DNA from: Nematostella vectensis | Lineage: Eukaryota; Cnidaria; Anthozoa; Actiniaria; Edwardsiidae | Length of the DNA stretch: 64,000 nucleotides | Direction: 5' to 3' | Assembly: GCF_932526225.1 (NCBI RefSeq) | Contig: NC_064045.1 | Coordinates: 62,001-126,000, forward strand | Shown here: positions 1 through 10,412 of the stretch, piece by piece | Position numbering within the stretch: the first letter of the stretch is position 1 | Layout of the letters: every line of letters begins with the position of its first letter | Position numbers and translations under genes: made by a program | Notes under the pieces: model-generated | Told to the model about the DNA's origin: nothing | Seen by the model: only the letters and a program-made list of their open reading frames with translations | The model's database searches: none

Positions 1-406
1 ACCCTTATGACTTGGCTGTAACTACCCTATACCCCTGAGTACCCACCACTAACTAAGCTAAACCCCTACGACCCAGCACTTACTACCCTATACCCATGAG
101 TACCCACCGCTAACTAAGTTACACCCCTATGACTTAGCACTTGCTACCCTATACCCCTGCCTACCCATCCCTAACAAAGCTACACCCCTATGAACTAGCA
201 CTTACTACCCTATACCCCTGCCTACCCATCCCTTACTGACCTACACCCCTATGACACCTAATCACATAACTACCCTTTACCCATGTATGACCAAGCGCTT
301 ACCAACTTGCACCCCTGTGACCCTACCGTTCATATCCTGTACCCCTGTGCACTCACCCCCTAATGCCATCGTCGTTACCTTAACATTCCTGAAAAAGTCT
401 CTAGTT

Positions 407-477
407 TATCTTACCTGGATTCGAACCCTGGCCCGTTTGCTTGAGAAGTGAAGCCCGTACCACTGAGCCATAGCGCC
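407..477 (-). ncRNA. tRNA-like element M, class M1 (unit 1)
   Basis: The 71-nt core, read on minus, has A box TGGCTCAGTGG, D stem GCTC/GGGC with an 8-nt loop, anticodon loop TTCTCAA (anticodon CTC, Glu-like), and B box GGTTCGAATCC, an exact fit to GGTTCGANTCC. The anticodon stem TTCAC/GCAAA has mismatches at 29:41 and 30:40, and the T stem CAGGG/CCAGG pairs at three of five positions. The 5' GGCGCTA and 3' TAAGATA ends do not pair, so no acceptor stem forms. A T5 run lies at 392-396 on minus. It is best read as a SINE-head-like Pol III unit; a Leu(CAA) register is a weaker alternative. Transcription is inferred from the promoter motifs only. Confidence 0.6.
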
Positions 478-568
478 ACTCTCGAGATATCAAGGAAAAA
501 CTACTCTATACCTTATAAGGCTGGGTAAACAAGGCTATACGGTAGTTACTTCTAGTTTTCAAGAGAGT
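478..568. promoter_or_regulatory. Conserved spacer between divergent tRNA-like elements, CArG-like palindrome
   Basis: This 91-bp spacer separates the 5' ends of the two divergent elements and is nearly unchanged in all 48 monomers. It carries CTCGAGATATCAAGG, then CCTTATAAGG at 511-520, a perfect palindrome that fits CC(A/T)6GG and contains a TATA core readable on both strands. GTAAACAAGG follows. The palindrome lies 34-43 bases past the minus-strand core in the monomers I checked; P-c monomers have CCTTTTAAGG, which still fits. A role as shared upstream promoter is inference; MADS-box binding is only a motif match. Confidence 0.45.
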
Positions 569-639
569 GGCGCGATAGCTCAGTGGTACGGGCTTCGCTT
601 CTCAAGCAAGAAGACCGGGGTTCGAATCCAGGTAAGATC
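569..639 (+). ncRNA. tRNA-like element P, class P-a (unit 1)
   Basis: The core has A box TAGCTCAGTGG, D stem GCTC/GGGC, loop TTCTCAA (anticodon CTC), anticodon stem TTCGC/GCAAG with one C-A mismatch and one G-U pair, and a perfect B box. The T stem CGGGG/CCAGG has two mismatches. The 5' GGCGCGA and 3' TAAGATC ends do not pair. A T7 run at 649-655 would end a Pol III transcript of about 85 nt. This copy has AGAAGACC instead of AGAGGACC, shared only with unit 19. It is divergent from M with a 91-bp gap. Confidence 0.6.
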
Positions 640-655
640 AACTTGAGATTTTTTT

Positions 656-934
656 AGTGTTGTAAAGACAATAACTTAAGGGGACGTTAAGATAAGTGAG
701 TTTGTGGGTGATTTGACATGTGTACAGGCTAACAAGAGTTGCTCAAAGGGGTACTAGGTTTCAAGAAATGGTAATAAGGGTCAATGATATCAAGAACTAG
801 GTCATAGGGGTGCAAGTTATGAATGAGTGGGTACCCAGGGGTAGAGGGTATCAATGTCTTGGTCTTGGAGGTGCAGGGTTTTAGGGGATGGTTTAACCAG
901 TCACAGGGTTTCAAGAGCTAAGTAATATGGGTAC
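656..934. repeat. G-rich arm: inverted, diverged copy of the minisatellite flank
   Basis: Read on the minus strand, this ~280-bp arm resembles the sequence left of the minus-strand tRNA-like element. Both contain AACTTGCACCCCTATGACC-like stretches, a CCTGTAC motif, and an ACACCCCT-like motif just outside the T run. It shows that the monomer is a large imperfect inverted duplication. An equivalent arm follows every plus-strand element. It lacks a clean 61-bp period and holds no gene. Confidence 0.75.
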
Positions 935-1001
935 ATTATAATAATTAAAAATAATAATAATTAATAATAATAATCAATAATAGTAATAATTAATAATAAT
1001 A

Positions 1002-1974
1002 GCTACCCTATATCACTGAGTATCCATGCCTAACTAAGCTACACACCTACGACCTACTACTAACTACGCTATACTCCTGAATACCTACCCCTAACTAAGC
1101 CTCACCCCTATGACCTATCAATAACAACACTTTAAACCTGAGTACCCAACCCTTGCTGAGCTACACCCCTGTGACATAGCACTAACTACCTTATACCCCT
1201 GAATACCCAACCGAAACTAAACTACACCCCTATGTCCTAGCACTAACTAGCCTATACCCCTAAGTACATACACCTAGCTAAGCTACACCCCTGTGACGTA
1301 GCACTAACTAGCCTATACCCCTTAAAACCATACCCTAACTAAACTACACCCCTATAACCCTGTGTACCCACTCCTAACTAAACTAGACCCCTATGTCCTA
1401 GCACAAACTTACCTATACCCCTGAGTACCCACACCTAGCTAAGCTACACCCCTACGACCTAGCACTAAATTGCCTATACCCCTGAATACACAACCCTAAC
1501 TAAACTACACCTCTACTACCTAGCACTAACTACCCTATACCCCTGAAAACCCACCCCTAACTAAGCTACACCCTTATGACTTGGCTGTAACTACCCTATA
1601 CCCCTGAGTACCCACCACTAACTAAGCTAAACCCCTACGACCCAGCACTTCAACCCTATACCCATGAGTACCCACCGCTAACTAAGTTACACCCCTATGA
1701 CTTAGCACTTGCTACCCTATACCCCTGCCTACCCATCCCTAACAAAGCTACACCCCTATGAACTAGCACTTACTACCCTATACCCCTGCCTACCCATCCC
1801 TAACTGACCTACACCCCTATGACACCTAATCACATAACTACCCTTTACCCATGTATGACCAAGCGCTTACCAACTTGCACCCCTGTGACCCTACCGTTCA
1901 TATCCTGTACCCCTGTGCACTCACCCCCTAATGCCATCGTCGTTACCTTAACATTCCTGAAAAAGTCTCTAGTT
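1002..1974. repeat. C-rich 61-bp minisatellite block (best-resolved example)
   Basis: Degenerate units of about 61 bp, each beginning CTAACTAAGCTACACCCC and ending TACCCACCC, with one shortened unit of ~39 bp near 1,330-1,370. Such a block fills the left part of each monomer. Several monomer length classes differ by about 60-61 bp or multiples, for example 1,569 versus 1,509 and 1,568 versus 1,447, so gain or loss of whole units explains much of the size variation. Strand bias is strong: C-rich on +, G-rich on -. Confidence 0.9.
1533..1557 (-). other. Potential G-quadruplex motif (G-rich on minus strand)
   Basis: On + there are C runs at 1533-1535, 1540-1543, 1550-1552 and 1554-1557, giving loops of 4, 6 and 1 bases. 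The minus strand therefore fits the G3+N1-7 rule. Similar motifs recur wherever a minisatellite junction keeps CCCACCC. Confidence 0.6.
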
Positions 1975-2045
1975 TATCTTACCTGGATTCGAATCCTGGC
2001 CCGTTTGCTTGAGAAGTGAAGCCCGTACCACTGAGCCATAGCGCC
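1975..2045 (-). ncRNA. tRNA-like element M, class M1 (unit 2)
   Basis: A change in the B box gives GATTCGAATCC and breaks the 53:61 pair of the T arm. Shared only with unit 20. Confidence 0.55.
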
Positions 2046-2136
2046 ACTCTCGAGATATCAAGGAAAAACTACTCTATACCTTATAAGGCTGGGTAAACAA
2101 GGCTATACGGTAGTTACTTCTAGTTTTCAAGAGAGT

Positions 2137-2207
2137 GGCGCGATAGCTCAGTGGTACGGGCTTCGCTTCTCAAGCAAGAGGACCGGGGTTCGAATCCAGG
2201 TAAGATC
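2137..2207 (+). ncRNA. tRNA-like element P, class P-a (unit 2)
   Basis: Standard P-a core. T7 run follows after CTTGAGA. Confidence 0.6.
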
Positions 2208-3421
2208 AACTTGAGATTTTTTTAGGGGTGTAAAGACAAGGACGTTAAGTAGACGTTAAGATAAGTGAGTTTGTGGGTGATTTCACATGTGTACAGGCAA
2301 ACAAGAATTTGTCAAAGGGGTACTAAGTTTCAAGAAATGGTAATAAGGGTCAATGATATCAAGAACTAGGTCATAGGGGTACAAGTTATGAATGAGGTGT
2401 TACACAGGGGTAGAGAGGGTATCAATGGCTTGGTATTGGAGGTGCAGGGTTTTAGGGGATGGTTTAACCAGTCGAAGGGTTTCAAGAGCTAGGTAATATG
2501 GGTAGATTATTATAATTAAAAATAATAATTAATAATAATAATTAATAATAATAATAATTAATAATAATAGCTACCCTATATCCCTGAGTATCCACGCCTA
2601 ACTAAGCTACACCCCTACGACCTAGCACTAACTACGCTATACTCTTGAATACCTACTCCTAACTGAGTATCACCCCTATGACCTATCAATAACTACACTT
2701 TACCCCTGAGTACCCAACCCTTGCTAAGCTACACCCCTGTGACGTAGCAATAACTACCCTACACCCCTTAAAACCATACCCTAACTAAACTACACCCCTA
2801 TACCCCTGTGTACCTACTCCTAACTAAACTACACCCCTATTACCTAGCACAAACTAACCTATACCCCTAATTACCCACACCTAGCTAAGCTACACCCCTA
2901 CGACCTAGCACTAAATTGCCTATACCCCTGAATACCCAACCCTAACTAAACTACACCTCTACTACCTAGCACTAACTACCCTATACCCCTGAAAACCCAC
3001 CCCTAACTAAGCTACACCCTTATGACTTGGCTGTAACTACCCTATACCCCTGAGTACCCACCACTAACTACGCTAAACCCCTACGACCCAGCACTTACTG
3101 CCCTATACCCATGAGTACCCACCGCTAACTAAGTTACACCCCTATGACTTAGCACTTGCTACCCTATACCCCTGCCTACCCATCCCTAACAAAGCTACAC
3201 CCCTATGAACTAGCACTTACTACCCTATACCCCTGCCTACCCATCCCTAACTGACCTACACCCCTATGACACCTAATCACATAACTACCCTTTACCCATG
3301 TATGACCAAGCGCTTACCAACTTGCACCCCTGTGACCCTGCCGTTCATATCCTGTACCCCTGTGCACTCACCCCCTAATGCCATCGTCGTTACCTTAACA
3401 TTCCTGAAAAAGTCTCTAGTT

Positions 3422-3492
3422 TATCTTACCTGGATTCGAACCCTGGCCCGTTTGCTTGAGAAGTGAATCCCGTACCACTGAGCCATAGCGCC
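3422..3492 (-). ncRNA. tRNA-like element M, class M2 (unit 3)
   Basis: As M1, but the D stem 3' side is GGGA instead of GGGC, losing the 10:26 pair. Shared with units 16 and 21. Confidence 0.55.
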
Positions 3493-3583
3493 ACTCTCGA
3501 GATATCAAGGAAAAACTACTCTATACCTTATAAGGCTGGGTAAACAAGGCTATACGGTAGTTACTTCTAGTTTTCAAGAGAGT

Positions 3584-3654
3584 GGCGCGATAGCTCAGTG
3601 GTACGGGCTTCGCTTCTCAAGCAAGAGGACCGGGGTTCGAATCCAGGTAAGATC
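3584..3654 (+). ncRNA. tRNA-like element P, class P-a (unit 3)
   Basis: Standard P-a core, followed by a right arm with GTTAAGTAGACG. Confidence 0.6.
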
Positions 3655-4792
3655 AACTTGAGATTTTTTTAGGGGTGTAAAGACAAGGACGTTAAGTAGA
3701 CGTTAAGATAAGTGAGTTTGTGGGTGATTTGACATGTGTACAGGCTAACAAGAGTTTGTCAAAGGGGTACTAGGTTTCAAGAAATGGTAATAAGGGTCAA
3801 TGATATCAATAACTAGGTCATAGGGGTGCAAGTTATGAATGAGTTGTTACACAGGGGTAGAGGGTATCAATGGCTTGGTATTGGAGGTGCAGGGTTTTAG
3901 GGGATGGTTTAACCAGTCGAAGGGTTTCAAGAGCTAGGTAATATGGGTAGATTATTATAATTAAAAATAATAATTAATAATAATAATAATTAATAATAAT
4001 AGCTACCCTATATCCCTGAGTATCCACGCCTAACTAAGCTACACCCCTACGACCTAGCACTAACTACGCTATACTCTTGAATACCTACCCCTAACTGAGT
4101 ATCACCCCTATGACCTAGCAATAACTACACTTTACCCCTGAGTACCCAACCCTTGCTAAGCTACACCCCTGTGACGTAGCACTAACTACCCTACACCCCT
4201 TAAAACCATACCCTAACTAAACTACACCCCTATACCCCTTTGTACCTACTCCTAACTAAACTACACCCCTATTACCTAGCACAAACTAACCTATACCCCT
4301 AATTACCCACACCTAGCTAATCTACACCCCTACGACCTAGCACTAACTTGCCTATACCCCTGAATACCCAACCCTAACTAAACTACACCTCTACTACCTA
4401 GCACTAACTACCCTATACCCCTGAATACCCACCCCTAACTAAGCTACACCCTTATAACTTGGCTGTAACTACCCTATACCCCTGAGTACCTACCTCTATT
4501 TAAGCTGAACCCCTACGACCTAGCACTAACTACCCTTTACCCATGAGTACCCACCGCTAACTAAGTTACACCCCTATGACTCAGCACTTACTACCCTATA
4601 CCCCTGCCTACCCATTCCTTTACTGACCTACACCCCTATGACACCTAATCACATAACTACCCTTTACCCATGTATGACCAAGCGCTTACCAACTTGCACC
4701 CCTGTGACCCTGCCGTTCATATCCTGTACCCTGTGCACTCACCCCCTAATGCCATCGTTCTTACCTTAACACCCCTGAAAAAGTCTCTAGTT

Positions 4793-4863
4793 TATCTTAC
4801 CTGGATTCGAACCCTGGCCCGTTTGCTTGAGAAGCGAAGCCCGTACCACTGAGCCATAGCGCC
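4793..4863 (-). ncRNA. tRNA-like element M, class M3 (unit 4)
   Basis: Anticodon stem TTCGC/GCAAA with a single C-A mismatch, better paired than M1. A box and B box are perfect. Confidence 0.6.
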
Positions 4864-4954
4864 ACTCTCGAGATATCAAGGAAAAACTACTCTCTACCTT
4901 ATAAGGCTGGGTAAACAAGGCTATAAGGTAGTTACTTCTAGTTTTCAAGAGAGT

Positions 4955-5025
4955 GGCGCGATAGCTCAGTGGTACGGGCTTCGCTTCTCAAGCAAGAGGA
5001 CCGGGGTTCGAATCCAGGTAAGATC
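4955..5025 (+). ncRNA. tRNA-like element P, class P-a (unit 4)
   Basis: Standard P-a core. The right arm begins AGTGTTGTAAAGACAATAAC. Confidence 0.6.
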
Positions 5026-6361
5026 AACTTGAGATTTTTTTAGTGTTGTAAAGACAATAACTTAAGGGGACGTTAAGATAAGTGAGTTTGTGGGTGATTT
5101 GACATGTGTACAGGCTAACAAGAGTTGCTCAAAGGGGTACTAGGTTTCAAGAAATGGTAATAAGGGTCAATGATATCAAGAACTAGGTCATAGGGGTGCA
5201 AGTTATGAATGAGTGGGTACCCAGGGGTAGAGGGTATCAATGTCTTGGTCTTGGAGGTGCAGGGTTTTAGGGGATGGTATAACCAGTCACAGGGTTTCAA
5301 GAGCTAAGTAATATGGGTACATTATAATAATTAAAAATAATAATAATTAATAATAATAATCAATAATAGTAATAATTAATAATAATAGCTACCCTATATC
5401 ACTGAGTATCCATGCCTAACTAAGCTACACCTCTACGACCTACTACTAACTACGCTATACTCCTGAATACCTACCCCTAACTAAGCCTCACCCCTATGAC
5501 CTATCAATAACAACACTTTAAACCTGAGTACCCAACCCTTGCTAAGCTACACCCCTGTGACGTAGCACTGACTACCTTATACCCCTGAATACCCAACCGA
5601 AACTAAACTACACCCCTATGTCCTAGCACTAACTAGCCTATACCCCTAAGTACATACACCTAGCTAAGCTACACCCCTGTGACGTAGCACTAACTAGCCT
5701 ATACCCCTTAAAACCATACCCTAACTAAACTACACCCCTATAACCCTGTGTACCCACTCCTAACTAAACTAGACCCCTATGTCCTAGCACAAACTTACCT
5801 ATACCCCTGAGTACCCACACCTAGCTAAGCTACACCCCTACGACCTAGCACTAAATTGCCTATACCCCTGAATACCCAACCCTAACTAAACTACACCTCT
5901 ACTACCTAGCACTAACTACCCTATACCCCTGAAAACCAACCCCTAACTAAGCTACACCCTTATGACTTGGCTGTAACTACCCTATACCCCTGAGTACCCA
6001 CCACTAACTAAGCTAAACCCCTACGACCCAGCACTTACTACCCTATACCCATGAGTACCCACCGCTAACTAAGTTACACCCCTATGACTTAGCACTTGCT
6101 ACCCTATACCCCTGCCTACCCATCCCTAACAAAGCTACACCCCTATGAACTAGCACTTACTACCCTATACCCCTGCCTACCCATCCCTAACTGACCTACA
6201 CCCCTATGACACCTAATCACATAACTACCCTTTACCCATGTATGACCAAGCGCTTACCAACTTGCACCCCTGTGACCCTACCGTTCATATCCTGTACCCC
6301 TGTGCACTCACCCCCTAATGCCATCGTCGTTACCTTAACATTCCTGAAAAAGTCTCTAGTT

Positions 6362-6432
6362 TATCTTACCTGGATTCGAACCCTGGCCCGTTTGCTTGAG
6401 AAGTGAAGCCCGTACCACTGAGCCATAGCGCC
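6362..6432 (-). ncRNA. tRNA-like element M, class M1 (unit 5)
   Basis: Standard M1 core with intact A and B boxes. Confidence 0.6.
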
Positions 6433-6523
6433 ACTCTCGAGATATCAAGGAAAAACTACTCTATACCTTATAAGGCTGGGTAAACAAGGCTATACGGTAG
6501 TTACTTCTAGTTTTCAAGAGAGT

Positions 6524-6594
6524 GGCGCGATAGCTCAGTGGTACGGGCTTCGCTTCTCAAGCAAGAGGACCGGGGTTCGAATCCAGGTAAGATC
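6524..6594 (+). ncRNA. tRNA-like element P, class P-a (unit 5)
   Basis: Standard P-a core with a T7 run. The right arm is of the GTTAAGTAGACG type. Confidence 0.6.
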
Positions 6595-7744
6595 AACTTG
6601 AGATTTTTTTAAGGGTGTAAAGACAAGGACGTTAAGTAGACGTTAAGATAAGTGAGTTTGTGGGTGATTTCACATGTGTACAGGCTAACAAGAATTTGTC
6701 AAAGGGGTACTAAGTTTCAAGAAATGGTAATAAGGGTCAATGATATCAAGAACTAGGTCATAGGGGTACAAGTTATGAATGAGTTGTTACACAGGGGTAG
6801 AGGGTATCAATGGCTTGGTATTGGAGGTGCAGGGTTTTAGGGGATGGTTTAACCAGTCGAAGGGTTTCAAGAGCTAGGTAATATGGGTAGATTATTTTAA
6901 TTAAAAATAATAATTAATAATAATAATTAATAATAATAATAATTAATAATAATAGCTACCCTATATCCCTGAGTATCCACGCCTAACTAAGCTACACCCC
7001 TACGACCTAGCACTAACTACGCTATACTCTTGAATACCTACTCCTAACTGAGTATCACCCCTATGACCTATCAATAACTACACTTTACCCCTGAGTACCC
7101 AACCCTTGCTAAGCTACACCCCTGTGACGTAGCAATAACTACCCTACACCCCTTAAAACCATACCCTAACTAAACTACACCCCTATACCCCTTTGTACCT
7201 ACTCCTAACTAAACTACACCCCTATTACCTAGCACAAACTAACCTATACCCCTAATTACCCACACCTAGCTAATCTACACCCCTACGACCTAGCACTAAC
7301 TTGCCTATACCCCTGAATACCCAACCCTAACTAAACTACACCTCTACTACCTTGCACTAACTACCCTATACCCCTGAATACCCACCCCTAACTAAGCTAC
7401 ACCCTTATAACTTGGCTGTAACTACCCTATACCCCTGAGTACCTACCTCTATTTAAGCTGAACCCCTACGACCTAGCACTAACTACCCTTTACCCATGAG
7501 TACCCACCGCTAACTAAGTTACACCCGTATGACTCAGCACTTACTACCCTATACCCCTGCCTACCCATCCCTAACTGACCTACACCCCTATGACACCTAA
7601 TCACATAACTACCCTTTACCCATGTATGACCAAGCGCTTACCAACTTGCACCCCTGTGACCCTGCCGTTCATATCCTGTACCCTGTGCACTCACCCCCTA
7701 ATGCCATCGTTCTTACCTTAACACCCCTGAAAAAGTCTCTAGTT

Positions 7745-7815
7745 TATCTTACCTGGATTCGAACCCTGGCCCGTTTGCTTGAGAAGCGAAGCCCGTACCA
7801 CTGAGCCATAGCGCC
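7745..7815 (-). ncRNA. tRNA-like element M, class M3 (unit 6)
   Basis: Standard M3 core. The gap to P is 97 bp because of a CTAGTT duplication next to P. Confidence 0.6.
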
Positions 7816-7912
7816 ACTCTCGAGATATCAAGGAAAAACTACTCTCTACCTTATAAGGCTGGGTAAACAAGGCTATAAGGTAGTTATTTCTAGTTCTAGT
7901 TTTCAAGAGAGT

Positions 7913-7983
7913 GGCGCGATAGCTCAGTGGTACGGGCTTCGCTTCTCAAACAAGAGGCCCGTGGTTCGAATCCAGGTAAGATC
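7913..7983 (+). ncRNA. tRNA-like element P, class P-b (unit 6)
   Basis: First P-b copy. T stem CGTGG/CCAGG pairs at four of five positions, better than P-a, but anticodon stem TTCGC/ACAAG has mismatches at 29:41 and 31:39. Anticodon CTC and B box are kept. T7 run follows CTTAAGA. Confidence 0.6.
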
Positions 7984-9095
7984 AACTTAAGATTTTTTTA
8001 GGGGTGTAAAGACAAGGACGTTAAGGGGACGTTAAGATAAGTGAGTTTGTGGGTGATTTGACCTGTGTACAGGCTAACAAGAGTTAGTCAAAGGGGTACT
8101 AGGTTTTAAGAAATGGTAATAAGGGTCAATAATATCAAGAACTAGGTCATAAGGGTGCAACTTATGAATGAGTGGGTACACAGGGGTAGAGGGTATCAAT
8201 GGCTTGGTCTTGGAGGTGCAGGGTTTTAGGGGATGCTTCAAACAGGCATAGGGTTTCTTGAGCTAGGTAATATGGGTACATTATAATAATAATTCATAAT
8301 AATAGCTACCCTATATCCCTGAGTATCCACGCCTAACTAAGCTACACCCCTACGACCTTGCACTAACTACGCTATACTCCTGAATACCTACCCCTAACTG
8401 AGCCTCACCCCTATGGCCTAGCAATATCTACATTTTACCCCCTGAGTACCCAACACTTGCTAAGCTACACCCCTGTGACGTAGCACTAACTACCCTATAC
8501 CCCTCAAAACCATACCCTAACTAAACTACACCCCTATAACCCTGTGTACCCACTCCTAACTAAACTACACCCCTATGTCCTAGCACAAACTAGCCTATAC
8601 CCCTGAGTACCCACACCTAGCTAAGCTACACCCCTGCGACCTAGCACTAACTGGCCTATACCCCTGAATAGCCACCCCTAACTACGCTACACCCTTTATG
8701 ACTTGGCTGTAACTACCCTATTCCCCTGAGTACCCACCCCTAACTAAGCTAAACCCCTACGACCTAGAACTAGCTACCCTATACCCATGAGTACCCACCG
8801 CTAACTAAAATACACCCTATGACTTAGCACGTACTACCCTATACCCCTGAGTACCAACCCCTAACAAAGCTACACCCCTATGATCCAGCACTTACTACCC
8901 TATACCCTGCCTACCCATCCCTAACTGACCTACACCCCTATGACACCTAATCAAATAACTACCCTTTACCCATGTATGACCAAGCGTTTACCAACTTGCA
9001 CCCCTGTGACCCTGCCGTTCATATAATGTACCCCTGTGCACTCACCCCGTAATGCCATCGTCCTTACCTTAACACCCCTGAAAAAGTCTCTAGTT

Positions 9096-9166
9096 TATCT
9101 TACCTGGATTCGAACCCTGGCCCGTTTGCTTGAAAAGCGCAGCCCGTACCACTGAGCCATAGCGCC
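9096..9166 (-). ncRNA. tRNA-like element M, class M4 (unit 7)
   Basis: The anticodon loop is TTTTCAA, changing the anticodon from CTC to TTC (also Glu) and creating a T4 run that could stop Pol III early. Stem 5' side is TGCGC. Shared only with unit 26. Confidence 0.55.
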
Positions 9167-9257
9167 ACTCTCGAGATATCAAGGAAAAACTACTCTATAC
9201 CTTTTAAGGCTGGGTAAACAAGGCTATACGGTAGTTACTTGTAGTTTTCAAGAGAGT

Positions 9258-9328
9258 AGCGCGATAGCTCAGTGGTACGGGCTTCGCTTCTCAAGCAAGA
9301 GGACCGGGGTTCGAATCCATGTAAGATC
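9258..9328 (+). ncRNA. tRNA-like element P, class P-c (unit 7)
   Basis: 5' end AGCGCGA. T stem CGGGG/CCATG gains a G-U pair at 50:64. The terminator is T6 within GAGAGTTTTTTAG. Confidence 0.6.
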
Positions 9329-9728
9329 AACTTGAGAGTTTTTTAGGGGTGTAAAGACAAGGACGTTAAGGGGACGTTAAGATAAGTGAGTTTGTCGGTG
9401 ATTTGACATGTGTACAGGGTAACAAGAGTTGGTCAAAGGGGTACTAGGTTTCAAGAAATGGTAATAAGGGTCAATAATATCAAAGAACTAGGTCATAAGG
9501 GTACAAGTTATGAATGAGTGGGTACACAGGGGTAGAGGGTATCAACGGCTTGGTCTTTGAGGTGCAGGGTTTTAGGGGATGGTTCAAACAAGCACAGCGT
9601 TTTAAGAGCTAGGTAATATGGGTACATAATAATAATTAATAATAATAATAATTAATAAACATAGCTACCCTATATCCCTGAGTATCAACGCCTAACTAAG
9701 CTACACCCCTACGACCTAGCACTAACTA

Positions 9729-9753
9729 CCCTATACCCCTGAATACCCACCCC
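9729..9753 (-). other. Potential G-quadruplex motif
   Basis: C runs at 9729-9731, 9736-9739, 9746-9748 and 9750-9753 on +, with loops TATA, TGAATA and A. Confidence 0.6.
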
Positions 9754-10179
9754 TAACTAAGCTACACCCTTATGACTTGGCTGTAACTACCCTATACCCC
9801 TTAGTACCCACCCCTAACTAAGCTACACCCCTACGACCTAGCACTAGCTACCCTATACCCATGAGTACCCACCGCTAACTAAGTTACACCCTTTACACCC
9901 TATGACTTAGCACTTACTACCCTATACCCCTGAGTACCAACCCCTAAAAAAGCTACACCCCTATGAACTAGCACTTACTACCCTATACCCCTGCCTACCC
10001 ATCCCTAACTGACCTACACCCCTATGACACCTAATCACATAACTACCCTTTACCCATATATGACCAAGCGCTTACCAACTTGCACCCCTGTTACCCTGCC
10101 GTTCATATTCTGTACCCCTGTGCACTCACCCCCTAATGCCATCGTTCTTACCTTAACACCCCTGAAAAAGTCGCTAGTT

Positions 10180-10250
10180 TATCTTACCTGGATTCGAACC
10201 CTGGCCCGTTTGCTTGAGAAGCGAAGCCCGTACCACTGAGCCATAGCGCC
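10180..10250 (-). ncRNA. tRNA-like element M, class M3 (unit 8)
   Basis: M3 core. Downstream GTCGCTAG replaces GTCTCTAG, as in units 9, 27 and 28. Confidence 0.6.
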
Positions 10251-10341
10251 ACTCTCGAGATATCAAGGAAAAACTACTCTCTACCTTTTAAGGCTGGGTA
10301 AACAAGGCTATACGGTAGTTACTTGTAGTTTTCAAGAGAGT

Positions 10342-10412
10342 AGCGCGATAGCTCAGTGGTACGGGCTTCGCTTCTCAAGCAAGAGGACCGGGGTTCGAAT
10401 CCATGTAAGATC
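10342..10412 (+). ncRNA. tRNA-like element P, class P-c (unit 8)
   Basis: P-c core with a T6 terminator. Spacer palindrome is CCTTTTAAGG. Confidence 0.6.

Larger units (their letters stand above)
1..1001. repeat. Satellite monomer 1 (left end cut)
   Basis: Minisatellite up to 406, dyad 407-639, G-rich arm, AT tract 935-1001 (67 bp). Counterpart of the right part of monomer 19. Confidence 0.9.
1002..2569. repeat. Satellite monomer 2
   Basis: 1,568 bp; AT tract 2506-2569 (64 bp). Counterpart of monomer 20, sharing the CACTTCAACC deletion near 1,651 and GAGAGAGGG in the G-rich arm. Confidence 0.9.
2570..4001. repeat. Satellite monomer 3
   Basis: 1,432 bp; AT tract 3951-4001 (51 bp). Counterparts are monomers 21 and 16. 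Confidence 0.9.
4002..5387. repeat. Satellite monomer 4
   Basis: 1,386 bp; AT tract 5321-5387 (67 bp, with AATCAATAATAG). Minisatellite counterpart is monomer 22, including CCATTCCTTTACTG near 4,612. Confidence 0.9.
5388..6954. repeat. Satellite monomer 5
   Basis: 1,567 bp; AT tract 6891-6954 (64 bp). Counterpart of monomer 24, sharing ACACCTCTACGACC near 5,426. Confidence 0.9.
6955..8304. repeat. Satellite monomer 6
   Basis: 1,350 bp; AT tract 8280-8304 (25 bp, the short form with ATTCATAATAATA). Counterpart of monomer 25. Confidence 0.9.
8305..9663. repeat. Satellite monomer 7
   Basis: 1,359 bp; AT tract 9626-9663 (38 bp, ending AATAAACATA). Counterpart of monomer 26. Confidence 0.9.

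Noticed and set aside
251-451. Recurring 60-71 codon + strand reading frames (MTPNHITT... / MYDQ...), one per monomer
   Set aside because: They run through the minisatellite and end inside the antisense of the M tRNA-like element. Length and start shift with indels, several monomers lack them, and composition is that of the repeat. No protein family recognised.
478-568. Forkhead-type site GTAAACAA in the spacer
   Set aside because: A seven- to eight-base match in a repeated sequence is weak evidence and nothing else supports it. It is kept only as part of the spacer description.
569-639. Functional tRNA-Glu(CTC) gene
   Set aside because: The 5' GGCGCGA and 3' TAAGATC ends cannot pair, the T stem has mismatches, and the defect is the same in all 96 copies. 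A Leu(CAA) register fits no better.
407-639. Terminal inverted repeats of a DNA transposon or foldback element
   Set aside because: No target-site duplications, no transposase and no unit boundaries independent of the satellite period. The inverted symmetry is explained by the tRNA-like pair and its flanks.
729-914. Recurring 61-75 codon minus-strand reading frames (MKPC... / MKPY...)
   Set aside because: They are translations of the G-rich arm, absent from many monomers, with no recognisable domain and changes that follow DNA drift rather than codon positions.
1002-1974. Telomeric repeat (CCCTAA-like words are frequent)
   Set aside because: CCCTAACTAA occurs once per 61-bp unit and never as a head-to-tail 6-7 bp repeat.
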